From Euzebya sp. (GTDB lineage: Bacteria > Actinomycetota > Nitriliruptoria > Euzebyales > Euzebyaceae), in assembly GCF_964222135.1 (NCBI RefSeq), contig NZ_CAXQBR010000064.1:1-48101 (forward strand): DNA of 48,101 nucleotides, given 5' to 3'. Within the stretch, counting starts at the first letter, position 1. Each line of letters opens with the position of its first letter. The notes beneath the pieces were generated by a model, which was not told where the DNA came from, ran no database searches, and was given only the letters and a program-made list of their open reading frames with translations. A program made the position numbers and the translations under genes. Of this stretch, positions 30,754-39,716 are shown in pieces.

Positions 30754-31054
30754 CAGGACCCTCCACCCCTCCAGACCCTCCACCCCTCCCCCTCTCCCCA
30801 TGGATGGAATCGACATCCTCGGACGAGCCCGTGGGGGGCACGCCGGGATGGAATGGACACCATCACCGCGATGCGCCGTGGTGTGAGTGGTCGGAGAACA
30901 CTGCTGAGGGATGGATCAACTCGTGAGGGAGGGTGACGCCACCGGCGTTGTCGAATCCATCCACGGCCCCGGACCGACCACACGGTGGAGATGTCGATTC
31001 CATCCGCGAGGACGTGCCGCGACGACCACCCCGCACCCGACCCGCCCCGGCAGG
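30754..31054. other. Non-coding spacer with clustered repeats
   Basis: About 300 bp between fabI and aat with no gene. It starts with two C-rich copies of ACCCTCCACCCCTCC-like sequence (from about 30759), then holds the repeat family described at 30802-31005. Confidence 0.55.
30802..31005. repeat. Five copies of a GGATGGAATCGACATC-like element in both orientations
   Basis: Exact GGATGGAATCGACATC lies at 30802-30817 and its exact reverse complement at 30990-31005. Degenerate copies are GGATGGAATGGACAC (30846-30860), GGATGGATCAAC (30909-30920) and, inverted, GGATGGATTCGAC (30950-30962). Spacing is about 40-60 bases. The outer pair could be read as terminal repeats of a small element, but no target duplication is seen. 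Confidence 0.65.
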
Positions 31055-31699
31055 ATGGGGTCCGTGCACGCCATCTTCCCGGACCCCCGCACCGCGCCGC
31101 CGGACGGTCCCCTCGCGGTCGGGGACGACCTCCGGCCCGCGACGCTGGTCGAGGCCTACCGCCAGGGCATCTTCCCGTGGCCCGACGGGCGCGGATCGAT
31201 CTGGTGGTGGTCGCCGGACCCCCGCGCGGTGTTCCCCGTCGGCGGGGTGCACCGGTCCAGGTCGTTGCGGCGGCGCATGCGGACCAGCGGGTTCTCGACC
31301 ACGACCGACACCTCGTTCGAGCAGGTGGTGCGGGGCTGCGCGGTCCGGCCGGGGGAGGGGACGTGGATCACCCAGGCGATGCGGGAGGCCTACGCCGCCC
31401 TCCACCGGCTCGGGCACGCCCACAGCGTCGAGGTGTGGGACGGCGACCGCTTGGTGGGCGGCATCTACGGGGTCGCGATCGGCGGGGTGTTCACCGGCGA
31501 GTCGATGTTCCACCGGGAGCGCGACGCGTCGAAGATCGCTCTGGCGACCCTCGACGACCACCTGGCCGACCGCGGGTTCGGGTTGCTCGACGCCCAGCTC
31601 CACACCGACCACCTGGAGCGGATGGGTGCGGAGCTGTGGCCGCGGTCGGCCTTCCTTGACGTCCTCGCTGGCCTGCGGGACGCGCCGGTGTCCTTCTGA
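31055..31699 (+). CDS. aat: Leucyl/phenylalanyl-tRNA--protein transferase
   Basis: About 214 residues from ATG 31055; GTG 31064 is an equally possible start with AGGA before it. Family motifs are clear: LAVGDDLRPATLVEAYRQGI, FPWPDGRGSIWWWSPDPRAV, TWITQAMREAYAALHRLGHA, SVEVWDGDRLVGGIYGVAIG and VFTGESMFHRERDASK, then LLDAQLHTDHLERMGAE. Aat adds Leu or Phe to proteins with N-terminal Arg or Lys, marking them for ClpS/ClpAP degradation. Length is normal. Confidence 0.93.
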   Translation: MGSVHAIFPDPRTAPPDGPLAVGDDLRPATLVEAYRQGIFPWPDGRGSIWWWSPDPRAVFPVGGVHRSRSLRRRMRTSGFSTTTDTSFEQVVRGCAVRPGEGTWITQAMREAYAALHRLGHAHSVEVWDGDRLVGGIYGVAIGGVFTGESMFHRERDASKIALATLDDHLADRGFGLLDAQLHTDHLERMGAELWPRSAFLDVLAGLRDAPVSF

Positions 31700-31715
31700 A
31701 CCCTGGTGCGGCGGG

Positions 31716-32363
31716 CTACTTCATCGCCCACTGCTCGGCGATCGGCCCGATCACCGGCAGCGTGACCTTGTTGCCGTTGTAGCCCTGGACCGCCAGGTAG
31801 ATCGACAGCACCAGGAAGCCGAGGCCCACCAGCGGGTACAGGATGGTGAAGAAGAGCAGGGCGAAGATGTCGAGGAAGATCCCGAGGACCCCGCCGAGGA
31901 TCCCCGCGGCGATGTAGAAGGCCAGGATCACCAGGCCGAGCAGGACCGACTGGGCGCCGTGGAACCGCGACAGCGGGTCCTTGTTGACCAGGTAGATCAC
32001 CAGGCCGCCGAGCCAGCCGAAGGGGACGTAGGCCAGGATGCCGGCGATCTTCGGGTCGAGGCCGCTGGACGCCTGCGGCTGCTGGCCCCACTGCCCGCCC
32101 TGCGCGGGCTGCTGACCCCACTGGCCCGGCTGGCCGGGCTGGCCGGGTTGCCCGGGGGCCTGCGGGGGAGGGGGCTGCTGGCTCCAGCCACCGCCGGGTG
32201 GCTGCGGGGGAGGGGGCTGCTGACCCCACTGGCCGGGCGTCTGCGGCGGCGGGGGCTGCTGCCCCCACTGGTCGCCGCCGGACTGGGGCGGGGGCGGCGC
32301 GCCCCAGCCCTGCTGGCCGCCGGAGCCGCTGTCGGGCGGGTTGTTCCAACCCTGGTCGCTCAT
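31716..32363 (-). CDS. DUF4870-like membrane protein with Pro/Gln-rich N-terminus
   Basis: A 215-residue protein from ATG 32363. Residues 1-105 are low complexity, built from GQQPPPPQ-like repeats with regularly spaced Trp. From GLDPKIAGILAYVPFGWLGG the DUF4870-type core begins, with three or four transmembrane helices (VLLGLVILAFYIAAGILGGV, ILYPLVGLGFLVLSIYLAV). It is an inner-membrane protein of unknown role; the disordered head may bind partners. It converges with aat across 16 bases. Confidence 0.72.
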   Translation of the reverse strand: MSDQGWNNPPDSGSGGQQGWGAPPPPQSGGDQWGQQPPPPQTPGQWGQQPPPPQPPGGGWSQQPPPPQAPGQPGQPGQPGQWGQQPAQGGQWGQQPQASSGLDPKIAGILAYVPFGWLGGLVIYLVNKDPLSRFHGAQSVLLGLVILAFYIAAGILGGVLGIFLDIFALLFFTILYPLVGLGFLVLSIYLAVQGYNGNKVTLPVIGPIAEQWAMK

Positions 32364-32463
32364 GTGATGGATCCCTCGTGGTCGTCGTGACGGGGCGGAC
32401 TGTAACGCACGTCTCCGACCTGTGAGCGCTTGGTCGCACCGCGCGTCAGCAGTTCGTCACAGC

Positions 32464-33816
32464 TCAGCGCTTCACCGGCCGTCCGGGGTCGACGTCGACG
32501 CCGACGAGGTACTCCACGTCGTCGAACAGGTAGCGGGGACGGTCGGTGCCCGGCGGCTTGGGCTCCGCCAGCGCGGGGTCCGCGTTCACGACCACGAGCG
32601 TGACCGACTCGACGCCGGCCGTCGCCGGCAGGGTCACGCTGGCCTCGCCGTCGAAGAGGGTGTCGTCGACGCTGGTCAGGACCTCGCCGCCGGCGGACGC
32701 CACCAGTGCGATGCCACCCGCCACGAACTTGGGTCCGCGCACCGTCACCACCACCTCCTCCCCGTCGGCCTGGACGTCCGCGACGTGCGCCGCGGTGTGG
32801 TCCACGACCAGCGTCGTCGTGGTGCCCGAGGCCAACGGCCCGGCGCGGGAGACCGCCGGGTAGGCGGTGGGCTCGCCGGGGAACCCGCCGTCCTCCCACG
32901 CGGCCGTGGCCGCGGTGAAGGCGACCAGCTCCCGCTCGAGGAGGCTGCCCCGCGCGGCGAGGGCGGTGGCGTAGCCGCCCATCACGTGGTGGTCCGTCGC
33001 GGCGGCGGCCTCCCACGCCTCCCGGACGATCGACGCGCCGAACCGGTCGGCGAGCCACACGTTCCACACGTACGCGCCGTAGGACCGGTCGAACCCGCCG
33101 CTGTCGGTGCCGAAGTCGGTCAGCGGCAGGTCGGGGTGGGCCGCGAAGTCGACCAGGTACTGGGTCCGGGCGTCGACGTCCCCGAACGTCGCCCGCTCGA
33201 GCCAGACCGCCGTCGCCTCGTACGCCCACGCCTCGCCGTAGTAGGCCATCCCGAACTGGACGAGGTGGCTGAACTCGTGCGCCGCCGTGGAGCGCAGCGC
33301 ACCCTCGGGATCCGGGGCGAAGCCGACGTAGTCGTTGTCGAGCACCAGGTAGCCGTGCGCGCCGTCGCACTGCCGGCACACCGATTCGAGGTCCGCCGCG
33401 GCGTAGCCGTACGCCCCGTCGCCGTGGTCGACGAAGTACACGTCGACGAGGTCGTTGCCGCCGAGCCCGTCGTCCGGCAGGGGTGCGGGCCAGCCCAGCT
33501 CGTCGACCTGGACGTCCCACACCTCCTCGAAGACCTCCGCGGCGAGCTTGACGAACTGCGGGGTCGTCGCGTCGTCGGTCTCGGAGGTCCAGTGGAGGCG
33601 GAAGTGCGGGGTGTCGATGGCGTGCTGGGCGGATTCGGGCGCGGTGAACGCGTCCTCGCCGGCGGCGTCGGCGTCCGGCCGCGCCTGCACCCGGTCGACC
33701 GCGCCCCGGTCGCCGACGGACACCGGCTGCCGTGCCTGAGCACCGGGCGCGGGCACCACGGGGGACCCGCCGCCGGCGAGCGCGACCACCAGTGCGATGA
33801 CCACCGCGGCGAGCAT
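32464..33816 (-). CDS. Secreted MXAN_6640-type putative metallopeptidase
   Basis: A 450-residue protein from ATG 33816. The start is supported by a signal peptide (AAVVIALVVALAGG) and a TAGCCT box seven bases upstream, giving a leaderless message; the longer open frame is antisense noise. After a linker, HFRLHWTSETDDATTPQFV opens the catalytic domain. TAAHEFSHLVQFGMAYY has the zinc HExxH-like HEFSH, followed by WAYEATAVWLE with the third ligand Glu. A calcium-rich or acidic segment, DGLGGNDLVDVYFVDHGDG, precedes it. The C-terminal part is beta-rich. Members are poorly characterised secreted proteases. Confidence 0.75.
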   Translation of the reverse strand: MLAAVVIALVVALAGGGSPVVPAPGAQARQPVSVGDRGAVDRVQARPDADAAGEDAFTAPESAQHAIDTPHFRLHWTSETDDATTPQFVKLAAEVFEEVWDVQVDELGWPAPLPDDGLGGNDLVDVYFVDHGDGAYGYAAADLESVCRQCDGAHGYLVLDNDYVGFAPDPEGALRSTAAHEFSHLVQFGMAYYGEAWAYEATAVWLERATFGDVDARTQYLVDFAAHPDLPLTDFGTDSGGFDRSYGAYVWNVWLADRFGASIVREAWEAAAATDHHVMGGYATALAARGSLLERELVAFTAATAAWEDGGFPGEPTAYPAVSRAGPLASGTTTTLVVDHTAAHVADVQADGEEVVVTVRGPKFVAGGIALVASAGGEVLTSVDDTLFDGEASVTLPATAGVESVTLVVVNADPALAEPKPPGTDRPRYLFDDVEYLVGVDVDPGRPVKR

Positions 33817-33860
33817 GTCACCGAGGCTAGCTCGGGGGGCGACCGTCGCGGCCGGCCCCC

Positions 33861-35351
33861 TCAGCGCACCCCGGTGTCGTAGGCCTCGACGTCGAAGCGG
33901 GCCAGGCGGCGCTGGAAGTCGCGGACCGGCCCGGGGTAGATGGTGTCGTTGACGCCGGACTCGTTCAGGTACCACGACCCGCACCCCGACGCCCAGACCA
34001 GGTCCTCGTGGCGCCGGGCCATCTCCTCGGCGTACGCCTCGGTCGCGGCGTCGGTGGGCGCCAGCCACGCCGCGGCCCCCGACCGGAGGTACTCGAGGGC
34101 GCCCATGACGTAGTCGGCCTGCGCCTCGGCCATGAGCACGACGGAGTTGTGGCCGGTGCCGGTGTTGGGCCCGAGCAGGAAGAAGAGGTTGGGGAACCGG
34201 GGGGTGGTGGTGCCCATGTAGGCGGTTCCCGCCTCGGCCCAGTGGTCCTGCAGCTTCACCCCGCCTTGGCCCACGATGTCCATCGGGTACCAGAAGTGGT
34301 GCGGGTCGAAGCCGGTCGAGTAGACGAGGACGTCGAGGTCGATGGCGGTGCCGTCACCCAGCACCACGCCGGTCGGGGTGATCTCGGCGATCCCGGTGGT
34401 GTCCAGGTCCACGTGGGGCTGGTCGAGGGCGGCGTAGTAGCTGTTCGAGAACATGATCCGCTTGCAGCCCGGGGTCAGCGAGGGGGTGACCGCGCGGCGC
34501 AGCTCGGGGTCGCGGATCGACCGCTCGATGTTCTTGGTGCCGAGCGCGATGGCGCGGCGCTGGGCGCGCTCGTCGAGGGCGAGGATCCGGTAGACGACGT
34601 GCTCGACGATGAGGTTGACCGTCGTGCGCACCGCCCGCTGGGCGCCCGGCACGGTGCGCAGCAGCCAGCGCTCGGCGGGGGAGAAGGTCCGCTCGACGCG
34701 CGGGAGGACCCAGGACGGGGTGCGCTGGAAGACCGTGAGGTGCGCGACCTGGTCGGCGACCGCCGGGACGATCTGGATCGCCGACGCGCCGGTGCCGATG
34801 ATGCCGACCCGCTTGCCGGTGACATCGACGTCGGGGTCCCACTCCGAGGAGTGGAACGCCGGTCCCTCGAACCGCTCCCGCCCGGGGATCGACGGCAGGA
34901 CCTGGCGTCGCAGCGGGCCCAGGCCGTTGACGACGACCTCCGCCTCGATCTCCTCGCCGTCCTCGAGGGTGAGGGTCCACGTGGCCGTCGCGTCGTCCCA
35001 CTCCTGGCGGGACACGCCGGTGCCGAGTCGGGCGTGCCGGCGGAGGTCGTGGCGGGCGACGACGTCGAGGATGTAGTCCTGGATGGCGCCCTGCCCGGAG
35101 TAGAACTGCGGCCAGTCGTACTCCTCGTCCCGCAGCGAGTACAGGTGGGAGGGCACGTCACAGGCCGCTCCCGGGTAGGTGTTGTCGCGCCACGTCCCCC
35201 CGAACTCGTCCGCCGCGTCGATGATGACGGCGTCGTCGAGGTGGCCCGCGCGCTCGAGGGCGAGCGCCATGGCGATCCCGCTGAACCCGGCACCGACGAT
35301 GGCGACGCGGACGCGACGGGTCGGGACGGTCGTGGTGGTTGCTGCGCGCAT
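33861..35351 (-). CDS. Flavin-containing Baeyer-Villiger-type monooxygenase
   Basis: A 496-residue enzyme. The second of two adjacent ATGs (35351) has GAGG at proper spacing and is preferred. The FAD site is VAIVGAGFSGIAMALALERA, and GGTWRDNTYPGAACDVPSHL follows. The Baeyer-Villiger fingerprint is FEGPAFHSSEWDPD (the usual form is FxGxxxHxxxWP/D). The NADPH site is RVGIIGTGASAIQIVPAVAD, and LVYSTGFDPHHFWYP is typical. It inserts oxygen next to carbonyls or hydroxylates substrates. It forms a likely operon with the amidohydrolase (22-base gap) and release factor 3 (19-base gap). It could act on ketones, but no link to the carboxylase cluster is shown. Confidence 0.87.
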   Translation of the reverse strand: MRAATTTTVPTRRVRVAIVGAGFSGIAMALALERAGHLDDAVIIDAADEFGGTWRDNTYPGAACDVPSHLYSLRDEEYDWPQFYSGQGAIQDYILDVVARHDLRRHARLGTGVSRQEWDDATATWTLTLEDGEEIEAEVVVNGLGPLRRQVLPSIPGRERFEGPAFHSSEWDPDVDVTGKRVGIIGTGASAIQIVPAVADQVAHLTVFQRTPSWVLPRVERTFSPAERWLLRTVPGAQRAVRTTVNLIVEHVVYRILALDERAQRRAIALGTKNIERSIRDPELRRAVTPSLTPGCKRIMFSNSYYAALDQPHVDLDTTGIAEITPTGVVLGDGTAIDLDVLVYSTGFDPHHFWYPMDIVGQGGVKLQDHWAEAGTAYMGTTTPRFPNLFFLLGPNTGTGHNSVVLMAEAQADYVMGALEYLRSGAAAWLAPTDAATEAYAEEMARRHEDLVWASGCGSWYLNESGVNDTIYPGPVRDFQRRLARFDVEAYDTGVR

Positions 35352-35373
35352 CATGACCTCGAATTGTGCACCA

Positions 35374-36909
35374 TCATTCGATGGCGCGAAGGATGCCCCG
35401 GCTGATGACGGCCACGGGTGTCCAGCCGGACGGGTCCTCGACCAGCGGGTCGCCGGGCCAGGCGACGATGTCGGCGCGCTGCCCCGGCGCCAGCGCGCCG
35501 ACCCGGTCGTCGGCCCGCACCGCGTGGTGGCCGCCGACCGTCGCAGCCCGCAGGGCCGCAAGGCGGTCGATCGACAGCCCACCCGCGTGGCGCTCGGCGG
35601 CGAGGACGCCGCCCCAGGGGTCGAGCGGGGTGACGGGGGAGTCCGAGGACAGGCACAGCGCCACGCCGGCGTCGGCGAACCAGGCGAAGGGGTTGGTCCG
35701 GTCCGCCGCGCGACGGCCGAAGCGGTGCTCGTACAGGCCGTCGGGGCCGTTCCAGGTCGCGTCGAACGCCGGCTGCACGCTGGCCACCACGCCGAGGTGG
35801 GCCATCGCGGCGACCTGGCGGCGGCTGATGACCTCCACGTGCTCGATGCGGTGCCGGGCGGCCCTGACCGCGTCGACCCCGAGGTCATCGGCGACGCGGC
35901 CGAGCACGCGGAGCGCCTGGGCGACGGCGCGGTCGCCGATCGCGTGGACGCCGACGCCGATCCCGCGGGCGGTGGCCGCGGTGAACAGGCCGCGCAGGTC
36001 GTCGTCGTCGACGAGCAGCTCGCCGTCGCCCGTGCCCCCGTCGTCGGTGCGGTACGGCTGGCTGGTCGCGGCGGTGCACGACCCGATCGACCCGTCGAGG
36101 AACAGGTCCCCGCCGGGCAGGAGGACGCCGTCGGGATCCAGGTCGACGTCGCACGGCGGCGCAGCCCAGTACGCGTGGACGGTGAGCGGCCAGGGGCCCG
36201 TCGCCCAGGCCACCGCGTCCGCCCGCTCCGACAGCCCCGGGACCCCCATCTCGTGGATCGTGGTGATGCCGACGGCGAGCGCCCGCCCGCACGCCCGTCG
36301 GCGGGCCGCGTCCAGCTGCCCCGGCGACAGGCGCGCCGGCACGATCGCCTGCGCCGCGGCGGCCGCGCCCTCCGACAGCAGGCCCGACGGCAGCCCGTCA
36401 GGACCGCGGTGCACGTGGCCCTCGTGGCCGCGGAGGTCCAGCCCGGCCAGCGTCCCCGCATCGACCAGGACCGAGTGCCCGTCGACGCGGGTCAGGACGA
36501 CGGTGCACCCGGGTGCGGCGTCGGCCAGCGCCGCCGCGGTCGGGGGGCCGTCTGCCCAGCCGTGGTCGTCCCACCCCGACCCGTGCACCACCCGGTGGTC
36601 GTCGTGGGCGACGTGGGCCCGGACGGCCGCCACCACGTCCGCCGCCGAGCGGGCGCCGCGGAGGTCGACCCCCGTCGCCTGCAGCCCGGTGGCCGTCGCG
36701 TGGACGTGCGCGTCCACGAAGCCGGGCAGCAGCCACGCGCCGCCCAGGTCGACCACGTCGGCGTCCGGCGGGGCGTCCTCCGGCGAGCCGGTCCAGGTGA
36801 TCGTCGACCCCTCGACCGCCACCGCGCGGTGGGTCCGGTCGGCCCCGGCGATCGACACCGCTCCCGCCGCCACGTAGACGGTCCGCCGCGGGGATGGGAC
36901 GTCCGTCAT
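35374..36909 (-). CDS. YtcJ-like amidohydrolase
   Basis: A 511-residue protein from ATG 36909. Metal ligands are in LLPGFVDAHVHATATG (HxH). IGVGVHAIGDRAVAQAL, RIEHVEVISRR and LCLSSDSPVTPLDPW carry the further His and Asp residues. LRAATVGGHHAVRADDRVGA and APGQRADIVAWPGDPL are typical of the C-terminal part of the family. YtcJ-like enzymes hydrolyse amides or related bonds; substrates are mostly unknown. The gene sits between release factor 3 and the monooxygenase with short gaps. Confidence 0.87.
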   Translation of the reverse strand: MTDVPSPRRTVYVAAGAVSIAGADRTHRAVAVEGSTITWTGSPEDAPPDADVVDLGGAWLLPGFVDAHVHATATGLQATGVDLRGARSAADVVAAVRAHVAHDDHRVVHGSGWDDHGWADGPPTAAALADAAPGCTVVLTRVDGHSVLVDAGTLAGLDLRGHEGHVHRGPDGLPSGLLSEGAAAAAQAIVPARLSPGQLDAARRRACGRALAVGITTIHEMGVPGLSERADAVAWATGPWPLTVHAYWAAPPCDVDLDPDGVLLPGGDLFLDGSIGSCTAATSQPYRTDDGGTGDGELLVDDDDLRGLFTAATARGIGVGVHAIGDRAVAQALRVLGRVADDLGVDAVRAARHRIEHVEVISRRQVAAMAHLGVVASVQPAFDATWNGPDGLYEHRFGRRAADRTNPFAWFADAGVALCLSSDSPVTPLDPWGGVLAAERHAGGLSIDRLAALRAATVGGHHAVRADDRVGALAPGQRADIVAWPGDPLVEDPSGWTPVAVISRGILRAIE

Positions 36910-36928
36910 CGCGCGGCCGCTCGGCGGG

Positions 36929-38548
36929 TCAGACGACCCGCCGCGCCAACCCGGTGCCGAGCGGCTCGAAGTCGATGTCGGGGTGGTCCCGCTCGGCCTT
37001 CTCGAGGGCGACCGGCGAGGCGAAGAGCGCCATGTGCCGTCCGTGGGAGTCGGTCACGACCAACGTCTTGAACTGGCCCCGCAGCGGATCCACGGCGGCG
37101 GCGTCGATGCGGCGCGCGATCTCCCAGGCCAGCGGCTCCATCCGGACGGGGCAGCCGAACTCGTGGACGAACCGGTGCTCGGCCACCTCGAACTGGAGCT
37201 GCCCGACGCCGGCGAGGATCGGCTCGGTGTCACCGAACTCCGGGCGGCGCAGGACGTGGATCACGCCCTCCTCGTCGAGCTGCACCAGGCCGCGCCGGAA
37301 CTGCTTGTAGCGCTTGGTGTCGGTGGAGCGCACCGCGGCGAACCGCTCCGGGCTGAACGTGGGGATCGGCGGGAAGCGCACCGCGTCGTCGGCGTAGAGG
37401 GTGTCCCCGGGGACGAGGTCCGTGGCGTTCACCAGGCCGACGATGTCGCCGGCGACCGCGACGTCGACGGTGTTGCGGTCCGCGGCGAACAGCTGGTGGG
37501 CGTACTTGAGCTGGTAGCTGCGGCCGGTGCGGGCGAGCGTGGCGCTCATCCCGCGCTCGAAGACCCCCGAGTTGACCCGGACGAACGCGACGCGGTCGCG
37601 GTGGCGGGGGTTCATGTTCGCCTGCACCTTGAAGACCTGGCCGCTGAAGGGCGCCTCCACGGGTTGGGTGTCGCGGTCCGCAGGCTCGTCGACCACGGCC
37701 GGGCCGGGGCTCGGGGCCAGGTCCGCGAACCCCTCGAGCAGGAGCTGGACCCCGAAGTTCTGCAGCGCCGACCCGAAGAACACCGGCGTCTGCTCGCCGG
37801 CGAGGAACCGCTTCTCGTCGAGGGACCGCTCCTCGAGGTCGAGGAGCTCGAGCTCCTCCGCGGCCGCCTGCCAGCGATCGGGCGGGCAGCTGCCCGGATC
37901 GGCGGTGGCGAAGGGTTCGGTGACGGCGGTGCCGCGGCGCGCCCCCCGCTCGGTGCCGTCGTAGCGGTGCAGCTCACCCGTGCGGCGGTCGACGATGCCG
38001 GCGAAGTCGCCGCCGTCGGCGACGGGCCAGGTCAGTGGGACCGGTTCCATGCCGATCTGCGTGGTGATCTCGTCGAGCAGGCCGAGGGGCGGGAGCCCCG
38101 GGCGGTCGCACTTGTTGACGAACGTCACGATCGGCAGGCCCCGCTCCGCGCAGACCTTGAACAGCTTGAGCGTCTGCGGCTCGAGGCCCTTCGCGATGTC
38201 GAGCACCATGACCGCGGCGTCGGCGGCGCAGAGGGTCCGGTAGGTGTCCTCGGAGAAGTCGGCGTGACCGGGGGTGTCGAGCAGGTTGAAGCGGTGGTCG
38301 CCGTAGGCGAAGTGCAGGACGGTCGAGGAGATCGAGATCCCCCGCTCCTGCTCGAGCGCCATCCAGTCGCTGCGCGCGGCCCGAGCGGTCCGGCGGGACT
38401 TGACCGCGCCCGCTTCGCCGACCGCCCCGGCGAAGAGGAGGACCTTCTCGGTCAGCGTCGTCTTGCCCGCATCGGGGTGGGAGATGATCGCGAAGGTCCG
38501 ACGGCGGCGGACCGCGTCGGCGAACGCGGTGGGGGAGAGGGTCTGCAC
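36929..38548 (-). CDS. prfC: Peptide chain release factor 3
   Basis: A 539-residue GTPase from GTG 38548; the longer frame lacks homology. G1 is ISHPDAGKTTLTEKVLLFAG, G2 lies in RGISISSTVLHF, G3 is LLDTPGHADFSEDT and G4 is FVNKCDRPG. The RF3-specific RTARAARSDWMALEQERGIS and the domain III motif VGQLQFEVAEHRFVHEFG are intact. It recycles RF1/RF2 from the ribosome. No clear Shine-Dalgarno sequence precedes the GTG. RF3 is patchily present in actinobacteria. Confidence 0.95.
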   Translation of the reverse strand: MQTLSPTAFADAVRRRRTFAIISHPDAGKTTLTEKVLLFAGAVGEAGAVKSRRTARAARSDWMALEQERGISISSTVLHFAYGDHRFNLLDTPGHADFSEDTYRTLCAADAAVMVLDIAKGLEPQTLKLFKVCAERGLPIVTFVNKCDRPGLPPLGLLDEITTQIGMEPVPLTWPVADGGDFAGIVDRRTGELHRYDGTERGARRGTAVTEPFATADPGSCPPDRWQAAAEELELLDLEERSLDEKRFLAGEQTPVFFGSALQNFGVQLLLEGFADLAPSPGPAVVDEPADRDTQPVEAPFSGQVFKVQANMNPRHRDRVAFVRVNSGVFERGMSATLARTGRSYQLKYAHQLFAADRNTVDVAVAGDIVGLVNATDLVPGDTLYADDAVRFPPIPTFSPERFAAVRSTDTKRYKQFRRGLVQLDEEGVIHVLRRPEFGDTEPILAGVGQLQFEVAEHRFVHEFGCPVRMEPLAWEIARRIDAAAVDPLRGQFKTLVVTDSHGRHMALFASPVALEKAERDHPDIDFEPLGTGLARRVV

Positions 38549-38664
38549 GGCACCACAAGCCTGCCAGCGGCGGCCGTGCACCGCGACGCCGGGTCTGGGG
38601 TGTCGGCGATCCGGGTATGGAGCCCCCTCGACACCACCACCCGCCATGCCGGAGGATGCAGGAC

Positions 38665-39255
38665 ATGACGCGCACGATCAGCACCGACACGTTGCGGAAG
38701 AAGGTCAGCGGCATCACCGACGAGGCCAGCCGGGATGCCGCGGCGGCCGAGGCCAGGCGGCGCTGGGAGGAGATGCGCAGCACCCTCGTCGATCGGGCCG
38801 AGGTGCTGAGCGATGCGGCGGAGGACCAGTGGGACCAGGCCCGCCACGCCGCCAGGCCGAAGGTGAAGCGCCTGCGGAAGAAGGCGTCCAAGGCGATCGA
38901 CGCGGTGGAGGAGACCCTGGATGGCGACCGCCTGCGGGCGGAGGCGGCTGAGGTGTCCGCCCAGCTCCGGCGGAACCTCGCCGGGCTCGGGTTGGACCTG
39001 CGCGACGCGGCCAAGACCGAGGCGGACCGCATCATCCGCGCCGTGCAGGACGCCGCGGAGGAGCAGCGGGAGGCCGAGCGCAAGCGCCGCGTCCGCGCGC
39101 TGGTCGGCTGGACGCTGTTCGGCATGGCGGCGGGCGCCATCCTCGCCGTGCAGTTCGGGCCCACGCGCGGCGAGGAGGCCGTCGACGCGCCCGAGCTCGG
39201 GGACGTCGAGCAGCCGGAGGGGACCGCGGTCGACCAGGATCAGGCCGCGGGCTAG
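38665..39255 (+). CDS. Charged coiled-coil protein with C-terminal membrane segment
   Basis: A 196-residue protein. ATG 38665 is chosen because GGAGG lies nine bases upstream; ATG 38656 is too close to it. Long helical charged stretches (EARRRWEEMRSTLVDRAEVL, KVKRLRKKASKAIDAVEETL) lead to a transmembrane segment ALVGWTLFGMAAGAILAVQF near residue 160, then a short acidic tail. It resembles YtxH-type or general tail-anchored coiled-coil proteins, but no family is certain. Its stop shares the CTAG at 39252-39255 with the converging gene. Confidence 0.6.
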   Translation: MTRTISTDTLRKKVSGITDEASRDAAAAEARRRWEEMRSTLVDRAEVLSDAAEDQWDQARHAARPKVKRLRKKASKAIDAVEETLDGDRLRAEAAEVSAQLRRNLAGLGLDLRDAAKTEADRIIRAVQDAAEEQREAERKRRVRALVGWTLFGMAAGAILAVQFGPTRGEEAVDAPELGDVEQPEGTAVDQDQAAG

Positions 39256-39716
39256 TCCCCTGCGGCAGCCCGGAACGCCGCCGTCACCGCGGTCCAGCCC
39301 GCGCGGTTGCGGTCGCGGCGCTGGGCGGCCACGTCGGTCCCGCGCTCGCGGGCCAGGCGGTCCCACCCGGTGTGGACCACCCTGACCCGTGTGCCGTCGG
39401 CGATCGGGGTGAAGGTCACCTCGACGTCGGTGGCGTCCGCGGCGTCGAACATGAGGTGCCACGTGAACGCGATGCGGTGGGGCGGGTCCGTGGCCACCAC
39501 GCGCCCCCAGTCGTGCTCGACGCCGTCGGGGGTCCGCTCGTAGATCCGCCCGCCGGGTCGAGCCTCGACGACGACCTCGGCGTCACCGCCGGCGACCGAC
39601 TTCCCGGGGGGCCACCAGACGTCCATCCGCTCGGTCCACAGCCGCCAGGCGTGGTCCGGGGAGCACCCGACCTCCACCTCCACCTCGACCGGCGCCTCAT
39701 GCGGGTCCACGGGCAC
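39252..39716 (-). CDS. SRPBCC/AHSA1-family protein
   Basis: A 154-residue protein from GTG 39716. CSPDHAWRLWTERMDVWWPP and GRIYERTPDGVEHDWGRVVA, followed by FTPIADGTRVRVVHTGWDRL, match the AHA1-like START/SRPBCC fold, which binds hydrophobic ligands. It overlaps the end of the ArsR-type regulator by 20 bases, so the two are cotranscribed. This ArsR-AHSA1 pairing is very common in actinobacteria, but its substrate is unknown. Confidence 0.85.
   Translation of the reverse strand: MPVDPHEAPVEVEVEVGCSPDHAWRLWTERMDVWWPPGKSVAGGDAEVVVEARPGGRIYERTPDGVEHDWGRVVATDPPHRIAFTWHLMFDAADATDVEVTFTPIADGTRVRVVHTGWDRLARERGTDVAAQRRDRNRAGWTAVTAAFRAAAGD

Noticed and set aside
30802-31005. MITE with 16-bp terminal inverted repeats
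   Set aside because: The outer repeats are exact, but flanking bases show no target duplication and three internal related copies fit a repeat cluster better.
33817-34068. N-terminal extension of the secreted metallopeptidase
   Set aside because: It would overlap the 3' end of the monooxygenase gene and destroy the signal peptide; ATG 33816 has a promoter box and a signal sequence.
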